Below the pieces are notes generated by a model. It had not been told where the DNA came from. It ran no database searches and worked only from the letters and a program-made list of their open reading frames with translations. The position numbers and the translations under genes were made by a program. 64,000 nucleotides of DNA from CAYOUV01 sp963790075 (GTDB lineage Bacteria; Chloroflexota; Anaerolineae; Anaerolineales; Villigracilaceae): contig CAWBNG010000008.1 in the NCBI GenBank assembly GCA_963790075.1, positions 1 through 64,000 on the forward strand. The letters run 5' to 3'. Below, in pieces: positions 37,610-46,049 of this stretch. Every line of letters begins with the position of its first letter. Positions within the stretch are counted from its first letter, which is position 1.

Positions 37610-38011
37610 ATGGAAAAGAAAGATACGCTCTCGAAAATTCTCGACATTGTCGGGACAGTGCTGGTATGGATTCCAGTCCTCGCGCCGGTTGTCTTTGGGT
37701 TCGTTTCTTTGGGCATAGACGGCACCTATCGCTTTGACTATCTCATGCCCGCGGAACTGGGGATCTTAGCTTTCGTCGGCGGAGTCTCGCTCCTCTGGGC
37801 AGCGATCCGTTTCAAGTCACGCCAGGGAATCATCGCCTGGGGGCTCGGTATCACGGCTGGATCGATCGCCATCCTGATGGCAGTTAGAGATGTAGCGCCA
37901 GGCAGCTTAGAATGGGTGCTCGTGATCGGATTGCTGATCGCTTATTCGCTGGCGATTGTGGTGATGGGCATCGGCGGGGTTTTGCTTTGGAGGGATTTGT
38001 TTAAGAAATAA
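37610..38011 (+). CDS. Small four-helix membrane protein
   Basis: This 133-residue protein has four hydrophobic helices: LDIVGTVLVWIPVLAPVVFG, LGILAFVGGVSLLWAAIRF, GIIAWGLGITAGSIAILMAV and LEWVLVIGLLIAYSLAIVVM. The short N- and C-termini are basic, so both may lie in the cytoplasm. A good AGAGG lies before the ATG at 37610. No family is recognised. It is separated by 65 bases from the racemase gene on the same strand and may be cotranscribed with it. The function is unknown. Confidence 0.7.
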   Translation: MEKKDTLSKILDIVGTVLVWIPVLAPVVFGFVSLGIDGTYRFDYLMPAELGILAFVGGVSLLWAAIRFKSRQGIIAWGLGITAGSIAILMAVRDVAPGSLEWVLVIGLLIAYSLAIVVMGIGGVLLWRDLFKK

Positions 38012-38076
38012 TTTTTGCAACGAATTGCGGGCGACGCGGCCGGCATAAAAACATCACATTTTTTCAAGGAACAAAC

Positions 38077-38769
38077 ATGAAAACAATCGGCCTGATTGGC
38101 GGCATGAGTTGGGAATCATCCATTGCATATTATCGCATTATCAATGAGACAGCCAAAGCAAAACTCGGCGGACTTCATTCGGCGAAAAGCCTGATGGTTT
38201 CAGTTGATTTTGCGGAGATAGAAATTCTACAGCACCAAGACAGGTGGGCGGATGCCGCTAAAGTATTGGTTGCCGCGGCAAAAAATCTGGAAAACGGCGG
38301 CGCGGATTTTATTATCCTTTGCACAAACACCATGCACAAGGTTGCAGATGACATACAAGCCAATATCAAAATCCCGTTCATGCACATCGCAGACGCAACG
38401 GCTCAACTGGTAAAAGATTTGGGTATCCAAAAAATTGGATTGTTAGGCACGCGCTTTACGATGGAAGAAGAATTCTACAAGGGCAGGCTTTCGCAGAAAT
38501 ATGGTTTGAATGTAAGCATTCCAAATGCTCAAGAGCGCGAAATCATTCATCGGGTCATCTATGACGAGTTGGTTGTGGGCAAGATAGAACAACATTCCAA
38601 AAAGCAGTACATCGATATTATCGAGCAAATGGTCAGTCAAGGCGCAGAAGGCGTTATTTTGGGTTGTACAGAAATTGGTCTGCTTGTTCATCAAGAAGAC
38701 AGTCGCGTTCCTCTATTTGACACGACCAGGATTTATGCTGAAGCAGCAGTCGCGTACGCATTGGAATAG
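38077..38769 (+). CDS. Aspartate/glutamate racemase family protein
   Basis: This 230-residue protein of the Asp/Glu racemase superfamily starts MKTIGLIGGMSWESSIAYYR. The paired catalytic cysteines are in FIILCTNTMHKVADDI and VILGCTEIGLLVHQ. The order and spacing match the PLP-independent two-base mechanism of YgeA/RacX-like amino acid racemases. Normal length. The gene is visibly AT-richer than the surrounding GC-rich genes, with AAA/ATT-rich codons, which suggests acquisition from another lineage. RBS AAGGA precedes the ATG. The exact substrate (aspartate, glutamate or a broad range) is not readable. Confidence 0.88.
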   Translation: MKTIGLIGGMSWESSIAYYRIINETAKAKLGGLHSAKSLMVSVDFAEIEILQHQDRWADAAKVLVAAAKNLENGGADFIILCTNTMHKVADDIQANIKIPFMHIADATAQLVKDLGIQKIGLLGTRFTMEEEFYKGRLSQKYGLNVSIPNAQEREIIHRVIYDELVVGKIEQHSKKQYIDIIEQMVSQGAEGVILGCTEIGLLVHQEDSRVPLFDTTRIYAEAAVAYALE

Positions 38770-38825
38770 TAGCGACGACGGCAGTGCAGGTAGAATGCGA
38801 CCACCTGCCCTGCGCCAGGTAGATC

Positions 38826-38857
38826 CCGGGGGTCTTCCACGTAATCCCCCCGGTTTT
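38826..38857 (+). terminator. Rho-independent terminator after the racemase
   Basis: CCGGGGG pairs with CCCCCCGG, followed by TTTT at 38854-38857. It lies 57 bases after the racemase stop. Confidence 0.7.
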
Positions 38858-38913
38858 AACAAAATTCTTATCTAAAGCGCTTGCTATCTGGCATGATTTA
38901 TAGTAATATAAAA

Positions 38914-38956
38914 GCGACGGACGTTTGGGTGCCCCCCTCACCCAGGCGTCTGTCGT
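38914..38956. terminator. Second hairpin before the desulfurase-like gene
   Basis: GCGACGGACGTTTGGGTG can pair, with a few G-U pairs, with CACCCAGGCGTCTGTCGT across a short C-rich loop. A TTTA tail follows. It occupies the otherwise gene-free stretch 38770-39083. Confidence 0.55.
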
Positions 38957-39083
38957 TTAAAAAACTATTCCACCCCTGCATGGTTTCCTGAACCGCAATT
39001 CCAAAATTTCCGTCTATATCCAGCGCCTGAGCGATGGGCTATAATTCAGCCCGTCGCTCATTTCTTTTAAGGAGGAATTCCCC

Positions 39084-40346
39084 ATGCCGCTCGACCTGAC
39101 CGCCATCCGCAGCCAATTCCCGGCCCTGGACCGGCCCGCGGTGTTCTTCGACAACCCGGGCGGGACCCAGATCTGCAAATCTTCCCTGGAGCGCATCCAG
39201 CGCTACCTGCTGGATTGCAACGCCAACCACGAGGGCGCCTTCGCCACCAGCCAGGCCTCGGATGCCATCCTGGATCAAGCCCACCAGGCCATGGCGGATT
39301 TCTACAACGCCGCCAGCCCGCAGGAGATCGTCTTCGGCAACAACATGACCAGCCTGACCCTGCACATCAGCCGCTCGCTTTCCCGCGAATGGGCGGCGGG
39401 GGACGAGATCGTGGTGACGCGCCTGGACCACGACGCCAACGTCACACCCTGGATCCTGGCGGCCCAGGACCGGGGCGTCAAGGTCAACTGGGTCGATTTC
39501 GACGTGGAAGACGGCACGCTGCGGCTGGACGACCTGCAAAAAGCGCTGGCGCGCAAACCGCGCCTGCTGGCGGTCGGTTATGCCTCCAACTCACTGGGGA
39601 CGATCAACCCGGTCGACCAGATCGTCAAGCTGGCGCACCAGGCCGGCACGCTGGTCTACGTCGACGCGGTGCAGTACGCCCCGCACGGCCCGATCGACGT
39701 GCAGAAGCTGGGCTGCGACTTCCTGGTCTCCTCCAGTTACAAATTCTTCGGTCCGCACGCCGGTATCCTGTACGGGCGGCGGGAACTGCTGGAGGGGCTG
39801 TTCGCCTACAAAGTCCGCCCGGCAACCAACAGCCTGCCCGGTAAATTCGAGACCGGCACCCAGAACCACGAGGGACTGGCAGGTGTATTAGGCGCGGTCG
39901 AATACTTCGAATGGATCGGGGAACAGTTCGGCGGCGAGCAGGCCGAAGGCTTGCGGGAGGCTGGCTACAGCGGACGGCGCTTGCGGCTTAAGCAGGCCAT
40001 GTCGGCCACCCGCGCCTACGAGTTCGAACTCAGCCGGGCCCTGCTGGCAGCCCTGGAGGCGGTGCCCGGGCTGCGGCTTTACGGCCTGACCGATCCCCGG
40101 CGGCTGGACGAGCGTGTGGCTACCTTCTCCTTCCGGCTGAAAGACCTGCACCCGCGCGCGGTGGCCGAGCAGCTGGCGCAGGCGGACATCTACGTCTGGG
40201 ACGGCAACTACTACGCCATCAATGTCACCGAGCGGCTTGGGCTGGAAGAGAGCGGTGGCATGGTGCGCGTCGGCGCCACGCATTACAACACCCTGGAAGA
40301 AGTGGAGAAGTTAAAGGAAGCGCTGATGAAAATCAGCGCAGGGTGA
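39084..40346 (+). CDS. Cysteine desulfurase-like protein (class V aminotransferase)
   Basis: This 420-residue PLP enzyme is of the SufS-like family TIGR01976. It has VFFDNPGGTQICKSSLERIQ at the N-terminus, then VVTRLDHDANVTPWI, GYASNSLGTINPVDQIV and VYVDAVQYAPHGPIDVQKLG. The Schiff-base lysine is in FLVSSSYKFFGPHAGILYG. C-terminal VRVGATHYNTLEEVEKL is typical. A consensus AAGGAGGAAT precedes the ATG. Whether it delivers sulfur for Fe-S or other cofactors is unknown, as there is no scaffold gene next to it. Selenocysteine lyase or other class V activities are alternatives. Confidence 0.85.
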   Translation: MPLDLTAIRSQFPALDRPAVFFDNPGGTQICKSSLERIQRYLLDCNANHEGAFATSQASDAILDQAHQAMADFYNAASPQEIVFGNNMTSLTLHISRSLSREWAAGDEIVVTRLDHDANVTPWILAAQDRGVKVNWVDFDVEDGTLRLDDLQKALARKPRLLAVGYASNSLGTINPVDQIVKLAHQAGTLVYVDAVQYAPHGPIDVQKLGCDFLVSSSYKFFGPHAGILYGRRELLEGLFAYKVRPATNSLPGKFETGTQNHEGLAGVLGAVEYFEWIGEQFGGEQAEGLREAGYSGRRLRLKQAMSATRAYEFELSRALLAALEAVPGLRLYGLTDPRRLDERVATFSFRLKDLHPRAVAEQLAQADIYVWDGNYYAINVTERLGLEESGGMVRVGATHYNTLEEVEKLKEALMKISAG

Positions 40347-40409
40347 GTATAGGTTAAGCCTGGGAAGGTAAGCGCCATCTGTGCCCCGGATGGCAATCGG
40401 AACCAGAGC

Positions 40410-41135
40410 TCACCAGACCATCCCGCCCAGGAAGGCTGCTACCTCGGCATCGGCCGGAGCCTTGAAGATCTGTTCCGGCAGCCCGTGCTGCCTGAGCTGT
40501 CCGCCCAGGAGGACGGCCACCCGGTCGGCCAAGCGCGCGGCCTCCTCCAGGTCGTGCGTCACCAGCACAGTCGTCACGCCCTGCTCCCGCAGCAAGCGGC
40601 CCAGGTCGCCCACCAGGCGGATACGCGTCGGCGGGTCGAGTGCGGAAAAGGGCTCATCCAAAAGCAGCAGCTGCGGTTCCAGGGCCAGCGCCCGGGCCAG
40701 GTTGACGCGCTGGGCTTCGCCGCCCGAAAGCTCCCCCGCCCGCCGTTTGCCAAGCTGGGGGATACCCAGGCGCTCCAGCCAGAGCGGCACGCGCCGCCGG
40801 ATTTCGTCCTTGTCAATACCCCGAAAGCGCAGCCCGGCGGCCACGTTGTCGAAGACGGACGTGTCGAACAGCAGCGGGTCCTGCATCACCAACGCGATGC
40901 GGCGCCGGTAGTCCGTGTCCGACTCGGCCGCGGCCGGCTGGCCGTCGAATAAAATACTTCCGCGCTGCGGGGGCAGCAAACGCCCCAGCGCCAGCAGGAG
41001 CGTGCTCTTGCCCGCTCCGTTCGGCCCGACCACAGCCAGGATTTCCCCTTTTTCAACCTTCAGATCAGCCAATTGCAGGGCAGGCAGACCGCCCCGCACG
41101 ACCAGTAAATCCCGGACCTCGATCAGGGTGCTCAC
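40410..41135 (-). CDS. tupC: Tungstate ABC transporter, ATP-binding protein
   Basis: This 241-residue ATPase has Walker A GPNGAGKSTLLLALG, signature LSGGEAQRVNLARALALEPQ, Walker B LLLLDEPFSALDPP and the switch His in VLVTHDLEEAARLADRVAVL. It resembles the molybdate/tungstate importer ATPases. Its start overlaps the TupB stop by four bases, so it is translationally coupled to it. It is the last gene of a four-gene operon with regulator, TupA and TupB. Molybdate specificity is possible, but the TupA signature favours tungstate. Confidence 0.88.
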   Translation of the reverse strand: MSTLIEVRDLLVVRGGLPALQLADLKVEKGEILAVVGPNGAGKSTLLLALGRLLPPQRGSILFDGQPAAAESDTDYRRRIALVMQDPLLFDTSVFDNVAAGLRFRGIDKDEIRRRVPLWLERLGIPQLGKRRAGELSGGEAQRVNLARALALEPQLLLLDEPFSALDPPTRIRLVGDLGRLLREQGVTTVLVTHDLEEAARLADRVAVLLGGQLRQHGLPEQIFKAPADAEVAAFLGGMVW

Positions 41136-41785
41136 CGGCGTGCGCCTCGCTGCTGGATCCAGGTCAGGGCCCAGTTGACCAGGAAGGTGATCGCCAGCAG
41201 GAAAATTCCCAGCCCGATCGCGATGTCAAAATTCCCCTTGCTGGTTTCGAGTACGATGGCGGTGGTCAGCACGCGCGTCTGGTAGCGGATGTTGCCGCCC
41301 ACGATCATGGAAGCGCCGACTTCCGAGATGACCGAGCCGAAGCCGGCCATCAAGGCCGCCAGCAGCGGCAGGCGCGCTTCGCGCCACAGCATCCAGACCA
41401 TCTGTCTGCGCGAGGCCCCCAGGCCGTACAACTGCAAACGCAGGCGCGGGTCGAGGGCCTGCAGAGCGGCCGCGGTCAGGCCGGTCACCACCGGGGCGGA
41501 GATGACCGTTTGGGCGATGATGATGGCCGCCGGGGTATAGATCAGGTGCAAATCCCCCAGCGGACCGGAGCGCCACAACAGCATGGCGACCGCCAGGCCG
41601 ACCACCACTGGCGGCAGTCCCATACCGGTGTTGACCAGGCTGAGAAAAAATGAACGCCCGCGAAATTTGGACAGCGCCAGCAGGGTGCCGAGCGGCAGGC
41701 CCAGCAGCAAGCTGATGCCGGTGGCCAGCGCCGAAATTTGCAGCGACAGCAGGGTGATCTGGAAGACTTCAGCGTCGAAGATCAT
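41132..41785 (-). CDS. tupB: Tungstate ABC transporter, permease
   Basis: This 217-residue inner membrane protein has five helices. LGASRRQMVWMLWREARLPL is the EAA-type loop that docks to the ATPase, and LLLGLPLGTLLALSKFRGRS is typical of TupB/ModB-like permeases. The sequence SVISEVGASMIVGGNIRYQT is a strong TupB family segment. A 48-base gap with a strong hairpin separates it from tupA. It forms the membrane pore for tungstate uptake. Confidence 0.88.
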   Translation of the reverse strand: MIFDAEVFQITLLSLQISALATGISLLLGLPLGTLLALSKFRGRSFFLSLVNTGMGLPPVVVGLAVAMLLWRSGPLGDLHLIYTPAAIIIAQTVISAPVVTGLTAAALQALDPRLRLQLYGLGASRRQMVWMLWREARLPLLAALMAGFGSVISEVGASMIVGGNIRYQTRVLTTAIVLETSKGNFDIAIGLGIFLLAITFLVNWALTWIQQRGARR

Positions 41786-41797
41786 GCGGGAGTCCGC

Positions 41798-41822
41798 AGG
41801 GGCGGGGATCCAGCCCGCCCCT
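41798..41822 (-). promoter_or_regulatory. Intercistronic hairpin between tupA and tupB
   Basis: AGGGGCGGG and CCCGCCCCT form a 9-base-pair stem between the binding-protein and permease genes. The same arms recur in the opp operon at 58944-58966. Such hairpins can protect the upstream mRNA and raise binding-protein yield; this role is inference. Confidence 0.6.
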
Positions 41823-41833
41823 GTTTATCTATC

Positions 41834-42709
41834 TTACAGGCCAAGATCAGCGTCGGTCTTGTCCGCGTCCGGGAAGAAGAGCGGCTGGCCGAACTTATCG
41901 ACCCCGAACTGGCTGATGACCTGCTGGGTCTCCGGGCTGGTGATGAATTTGGCAAAGGCGATGGCCCCGTCGTAATTGGTCTTGGGCCACTTGTCCGGGT
42001 TGACGGTGATGACGTGGTAAACGTTCAAAAGCGAGGGGTCGCCCTCGACCAAAATATCCAGCGACAGATTCTCTTTGGTAGCCAGGTAGGTCGAGCGGTC
42101 GGTCATGATATAGGCCGCCTTTTCGGAGGCCACCGTCAGCGAAGCGCCCATGCCCTGGCCGGTCTCGACATACCAGTCCTGCCCCTTGGGATCGAGGCCG
42201 GTTTTCCCCCAGATAGCCAGTTCGGCCTTGTTGGTGCCCGAGTCGTCGCCGCGCGAGATGAAGGTTGCGCCCTTGGTTGCAATCGCTTTGTAGGCGTCTT
42301 CCACCGGCAGGCCTTTGATCCCGGCCGGGTCGGCGGCCGGACCGACGATGACGAAGTCGTTGTGCATGACCAGCATGCGGTCCTTGCCCCAGCCGGCGTC
42401 CATCAGCGCCTTTTCAGCAGCGGGGGCATGCACCAGCAACACGTCAGCGTTGCCTTCCTCGGCCATCTTGAGCGCCGCGCCGGTTCCGACCGCCACGGTC
42501 TTGACCGTGTAACCGGTCTGCTGCTCGAACATGGGGACCAGCACGTCCAGCAAACCGGAGTCCTGGGTGGAGGTGGTGGTCGCCAGGATCAGGTTCGGGT
42601 TGGCTGGCGCAGGCAGGCTGGTAGGAGCCGGGGTGGCGGCAGCTCCGCAAGCGGAGAGCAGCAGGCTGAGTGCGGCCAGCAGGGTCAGGGTCAGTGTCAA
42701 GCGTTTCAT
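41834..42709 (-). CDS. tupA: Tungstate-binding lipoprotein
   Basis: This 291-residue protein begins MKRLTLTLTLLAALSLLLSA with CGAAATPAPT, a lipoprotein signal and lipobox. The mature part has LILATTTSTQDSGLLDVLVP, the TupA signature, and FEQQTGYTVKTVAVGTGAAL with KMAEEGNADVLLVHAPAAEK. It then has YGD-like segments FVIVGPAADPAGIKGLPVED and FISRGDDSGTNKAELAIWGK. These match periplasmic-type tungstate/molybdate binders that coordinate the oxyanion through backbone and Ser/Thr. It lies 12 bases downstream of the regulator gene and precedes the permease. Tungstate preference is family-level knowledge. Confidence 0.93.
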   Translation of the reverse strand: MKRLTLTLTLLAALSLLLSACGAAATPAPTSLPAPANPNLILATTTSTQDSGLLDVLVPMFEQQTGYTVKTVAVGTGAALKMAEEGNADVLLVHAPAAEKALMDAGWGKDRMLVMHNDFVIVGPAADPAGIKGLPVEDAYKAIATKGATFISRGDDSGTNKAELAIWGKTGLDPKGQDWYVETGQGMGASLTVASEKAAYIMTDRSTYLATKENLSLDILVEGDPSLLNVYHVITVNPDKWPKTNYDGAIAFAKFITSPETQQVISQFGVDKFGQPLFFPDADKTDADLGL

Positions 42710-42721
42710 GCTTCAACTCCT

Positions 42722-43702
42722 TCAAGATGAAAGTGTGATTTGCTCACCGCTGTGGGCGGTGGTGTAACCAGTCAGGGAGAGCGCGTTGCGACGGAAGGCA
42801 GCGCTCTGCAGGTAATCCAGCAGAGGTGCCAGAGCAGCCTGGTTTTCGCGCGGCAGGACCAGGTCGTAGCGTTCTTCAAAGAGCGGGATGAAGTCCAGGC
42901 CCGCCTGGTGGGCGGCAGCCTGCAGGCCGAGCCCCGCGTCCGCCTCGCCGCTGGCCACGACCCCGGCGCAGGCGGTGTGGGTCGAGACAGCGCGCTCGTA
43001 GCCGGCGATGCCCTCGGCAGACATGCCCAGCCGCCGCAGTTCGGTGTCGAACCACAGGCGCGTCCCGGAACCGGGATTGCGGTTAACGAAGCGCAGGCCA
43101 GCCCGGGCCAGGTCCGCCAGGGCGTGAATACCCTTTGGGTTGCCCGGTGCGAGTATCAGCCCCTGGGTGCGGTGCGCCAGGGTGACCAATTCCATGTCGC
43201 GATCGGGGAAGATGTGGCGCACGAAGGGCAGGTTATATTCACCGTCGGGGTCCAGCAGGTGAGCGCCGCTGACCTGGCACAGTCCCTGGCGCAGGTTGAC
43301 CAGGCCGTCCAGCGAGCCGACCGGCAGGGTCAGCAAGTGGGCGTGCTTTTCCAGATGGGCGGCAGCAGCTTCCAGCGCCAGGTCGTGGCTGCCCGAGAAG
43401 ATGAGTGCGGGTTTGTCGCTTTGCGGCAGGACGAGGCCCTGCAGGAGAAAAGCGCCTGCTCTGGCGCGATAGAACTTTTCGGTAACTTTGCCCGTCGTGC
43501 GGACTTCGGTCAGTTCGACCAACTGCGCACCTTCCAGCTTCTGGAGATGGTGACGCACCCAGGCCGGGGATTGGCCTAGAACCCGGGCCAGATCCGTCAG
43601 GGTGGCGGGCCTGTCCATCAACAAACGCAGGATCGCCATCCGGCGTGAGTCCGACAGCAGCTTGATCTGATCCAGGGCGTGTATTCGTTCGACTTTATCC
43701 AT
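42722..43702 (-). CDS. Transcriptional regulator: winged HTH fused to PBP-like ligand domain
   Basis: This regulator has an N-terminal ArsR-like winged helix: IKLLSDSRRMAILRLLMDRP, then LTDLARVLGQSPAWVRHHLQ with KLEGAQLVELTEVRTTGKVT. The C-terminal half is a PF12727-type periplasmic-binding-like domain, with RFVNRNPGSGTRLWFDTELR and HTACAGVVASGEADAGLGLQ. Domains of this kind occur in regulators of molybdate or tungstate genes and are thought to bind the oxyanion or a pterin. Position as first gene of the tup operon fits feedback control of uptake. I chose ATG 43702 over the GTG at 43738, because the upstream bases look like a promoter. The ligand is inference. Confidence 0.85.
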   Translation of the reverse strand: MDKVERIHALDQIKLLSDSRRMAILRLLMDRPATLTDLARVLGQSPAWVRHHLQKLEGAQLVELTEVRTTGKVTEKFYRARAGAFLLQGLVLPQSDKPALIFSGSHDLALEAAAAHLEKHAHLLTLPVGSLDGLVNLRQGLCQVSGAHLLDPDGEYNLPFVRHIFPDRDMELVTLAHRTQGLILAPGNPKGIHALADLARAGLRFVNRNPGSGTRLWFDTELRRLGMSAEGIAGYERAVSTHTACAGVVASGEADAGLGLQAAAHQAGLDFIPLFEERYDLVLPRENQAALAPLLDYLQSAAFRRNALSLTGYTTAHSGEQITLSS

Positions 43703-43933
43703 ATCAATTAAGGAAAAACTTATTCGATATTCTATCACAAACGCCGGCCGGCCAAAAGCGCCGGACGACGAGCGTTCTTAATATTCCCATAAAGAACACT
43801 TAAGGACGATCTGCCGCAGGTTGCCGATAATGAATGGGCACGCAAATCACAACTCTGAAGGAGGTGCATACAGAATTGACGTGATTTAGCAAACGCAAGC
43901 CAAATATGGCTTACATCCCAAATTAGAACCTTG

Positions 43934-43945
43934 TGGCAATTGCCA
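43934..43945 (+). promoter_or_regulatory. Palindromic operator upstream of the sugar transporter
   Basis: TGGCAATTGCCA is a perfect 12-base palindrome, nested in a larger dyad CCTTGT...ACAAGG (43929-43955), 41 bases ahead of the binding-protein ATG. A second dyad, AGCCA-AATA-TGGCT, lies just upstream. This is typical of LacI/ROK-type sugar control; no regulator gene is adjacent. Confidence 0.5.
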
Positions 43946-43985
43946 TTAAACAAGGCTGAAAACACTATTGTTAGGAGAAGAGAAA

Positions 43986-45161
43986 ATGCTTAAGTCTAAG
44001 TTCATCGTTGCAAGTATCGTACTGACACTCGTATTAACCGCCTGCGGGGCTCCTGCTACACCGACGGTCGCACCAGCCACACAGGCTCCGACCATGGCAG
44101 CTACTGAAGCTCCGACCATGGCGGCGACCGAAGCACCCGCTACCCAGGCGCCGACCGGTGGCAAGATCGCTTTGCTGCTGCCCGAGACCAAGACGACGCG
44201 TTATGAATCGGCCGACAAGCCCGACTTCGAAGCCAAGATGCAGGAGCTTTGTCCGGATTGCCAGATCATCTACAGCAACGCCAACCAGGACGCCACCCAG
44301 CAGCTCTCGCAAGCTGAAGCGGCTTTGACCAACGGCGCCCAGGTGCTGGTGCTCGACCCGGTCGACTCGGCTGCTGCAGCCACGATCGCCGACAAGGCTA
44401 AGGCGCAGGGTGTTCCGGTCATCGCTTACGACCGCCTGATCCTTAACTCGGACGGCGTCAGCTATTACATTTCGTTCGACAACCAGGAAGTTGGCAAACT
44501 CCAGGCACAGAGTCTGGTCGACAAGTTGACCCAGATGGGCATTCAGAATCCGTCCATCGTGATGATCAACGGCTCGCCGACCGACAACAACGCTTCGCTG
44601 TTCAAGGCAGGCGCCCACAGCGTCTTCGACCCGCTGGTGCAGGCCGGGACCCTGACGATTGCCAAGGAATACGATACGCCCGATTGGAGCCCGGATCAGG
44701 CCCAGACCGAAATGCAGCAAGCGCTGACCGCTCTGGGTAACAAAGTGGACGGCGTTTACGCTGCCAATGATGGGACCGCCAGCGGCGCGATCGCGGCCAT
44801 GAAAGCTGCCGGCCTCAACCCGCTGCCTCCTATCACCGGACAGGACGCGGAACTGGCAGGCATCCAGCGCATTTTGGCTGGCGAGCAGTACATGACCGTC
44901 TACAAGGCCATCAAGCCTGAGGCGGAAGCTGCTGCACAACTGGCTTACGACCTGCTGACCAACACCAGCGTACCGGCTGACATGACCAGCGGCAAGACCG
45001 TCAATAACGGCACGATCGACGTGCCTTCCGTGCTGCTGACCCCGATCGCGGTCACCAAAGACAACATCAAAGACACCGTGGTCAAGGACGGCTTCTGGAC
45101 AGTCCAGCAGATCTGCACGGCGGATTACGCCGCAGCCTGCACGACGGCTGGCCTGCAATAA
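43986..45161 (+). CDS. Monosaccharide ABC transporter, substrate-binding lipoprotein
   Basis: This protein of 391 residues begins MLKSKFIVASIVLTLVLTAC with lipidated Cys. A linker of repeated APTMAATE units then leads to a type 1 periplasmic-binding domain (Peripla_BP_4): IALLLPETKTTRYESADKPD, GAQVLVLDPVDSAAAATIAD, GVPVIAYDRLILNSDGVSYY and VYAANDGTASGAIAAMKAAG. The segment PPITGQDAELAGIQRILAGE is very like D-xylose-binding XylF. A D-xylose or related pentose is the likely ligand, but sugar specificity is inferred. AGGAGAAG lies before the ATG. The DNA upstream carries palindromic operators. The next gene, the ATPase, follows after a strong hairpin. Confidence 0.9.
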   Translation: MLKSKFIVASIVLTLVLTACGAPATPTVAPATQAPTMAATEAPTMAATEAPATQAPTGGKIALLLPETKTTRYESADKPDFEAKMQELCPDCQIIYSNANQDATQQLSQAEAALTNGAQVLVLDPVDSAAAATIADKAKAQGVPVIAYDRLILNSDGVSYYISFDNQEVGKLQAQSLVDKLTQMGIQNPSIVMINGSPTDNNASLFKAGAHSVFDPLVQAGTLTIAKEYDTPDWSPDQAQTEMQQALTALGNKVDGVYAANDGTASGAIAAMKAAGLNPLPPITGQDAELAGIQRILAGEQYMTVYKAIKPEAEAAAQLAYDLLTNTSVPADMTSGKTVNNGTIDVPSVLLTPIAVTKDNIKDTVVKDGFWTVQQICTADYAAACTTAGLQ

Positions 45162-45187
45162 GCTTATAATACGTATTAAGACTAACC

Positions 45188-45222
45188 GAGAGCATCCGGG
45201 CGAAATTTGCCCGGCTGCTCTC
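45188..45222 (+). promoter_or_regulatory. Intercistronic hairpin after the sugar-binding protein gene
   Basis: GAGAGCATCCGGGC pairs with GCCCGGCTGCTCTC across a 7-base loop. The last stem arm ends 18 bases before the ATPase ATG. It can reduce read-through and stabilise the upstream message, giving excess binding protein. A TAATACGTATTA palindrome sits just upstream. Confidence 0.65.
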
Positions 45223-45239
45223 AAACCTGGGAGAGTAGC

Positions 45240-46028
45240 ATGGATGATCATAAAAATTCGCCGATCCTGGAATTGAAGAAAATCAGCAAACGTTTTGGAG
45301 CCGTGCAGGCTCTCTCGGAAGTCGATTTTGAGGTTTATCCAAGCGAAGTGGTCGGGTTGGTTGGCGACAACGGGGCGGGAAAATCCACACTGGTCAAGGT
45401 TATTGCAGGTACTTATCAGCCCGACTCCGGGCAGTATATGTTTAATGGACAAGAAGTTTCGATCAACAATCCACATCAGGCCAATATGCTCGGGATTCAA
45501 ACCGTCTATCAGGATTTGGCTCTGTGTGACAATTTGGATGTGGTCGCCAATCTTTATCTGGGCCGGGAGGTAACACAACCTGTTATCCCCGGTCTTTTTA
45601 ATTCAATCGACGAAACGACCATGGAGCAAAGGGCGCTGCACTTCATCGACGACCTGCATGTCAACATTCCATCTATCCGTTCGCGGATCGCGACCCTGTC
45701 CGGCGGCCAGCGGCAATCCGTCGCCGTCGCCCGGGCCGTGATGTGGAATTCGAAAGTCGTGCTGCTGGATGAACCCACGGCAGCCCTGGGAGTGGAACAG
45801 ACCCAACAGGTCAAGGAACTGATCGTCCGCTTGCGGGAACAAGGCCTGGGTGTGGTTGTGATCAGCCACAATCTGGTCGATATTTTCGACGTATCCGACC
45901 GGATCATCGTCCTGCGCCTAGGGAAGCGCATTGCAACTTTTCAAACACACGTGTCAAACCCCGAGCAGGTGGTATCGGCGATTACAGGTGCAGTGTTTGG
46001 GGCCACCGTAAACGCAGCGGCAAACTAA
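45240..46028 (+). CDS. Monosaccharide ABC transporter, ATP-binding protein (single domain)
   Basis: This 262-residue ATPase has Walker A GDNGAGKSTLVKVIAGTYQP, signature LSGGQRQSVAVARAVMWN, Walker B VVLLDEPTAALGVEQTQQVK and the switch region VVVISHNLVDIFDVSDRIIV. It resembles one half of RbsA/XylG, which normally contain two ATPase domains in about 500 residues. The single-domain form is like FrcA. The start at 45240 has GGGAGAG just before it. It works with the permease, whose ATG lies 21 bases after its stop. A dimer of this subunit should drive import. Confidence 0.88.
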   Translation: MDDHKNSPILELKKISKRFGAVQALSEVDFEVYPSEVVGLVGDNGAGKSTLVKVIAGTYQPDSGQYMFNGQEVSINNPHQANMLGIQTVYQDLALCDNLDVVANLYLGREVTQPVIPGLFNSIDETTMEQRALHFIDDLHVNIPSIRSRIATLSGGQRQSVAVARAVMWNSKVVLLDEPTAALGVEQTQQVKELIVRLREQGLGVVVISHNLVDIFDVSDRIIVLRLGKRIATFQTHVSNPEQVVSAITGAVFGATVNAAAN

Positions 46029-46049
46029 CAGGGAAGGGAATTTATCAAA

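Noticed and set aside
38654..38941. 95-codon minus-strand frame over the racemase end
   Set aside because: Overlaps the racemase and its terminator, no protein-like pattern.
40374..40394. GCCATC...GATGGC hairpin after tupC
   Set aside because: Short stem without a U-tract; not strong enough to call a terminator.
43830..43889. 19-codon open frame MNGHANHNSEGGAYRIDVI upstream of the sugar transporter
   Set aside because: Possible leader peptide, but no convincing ribosome-binding site or attenuator structure is present and there is no way to confirm translation.
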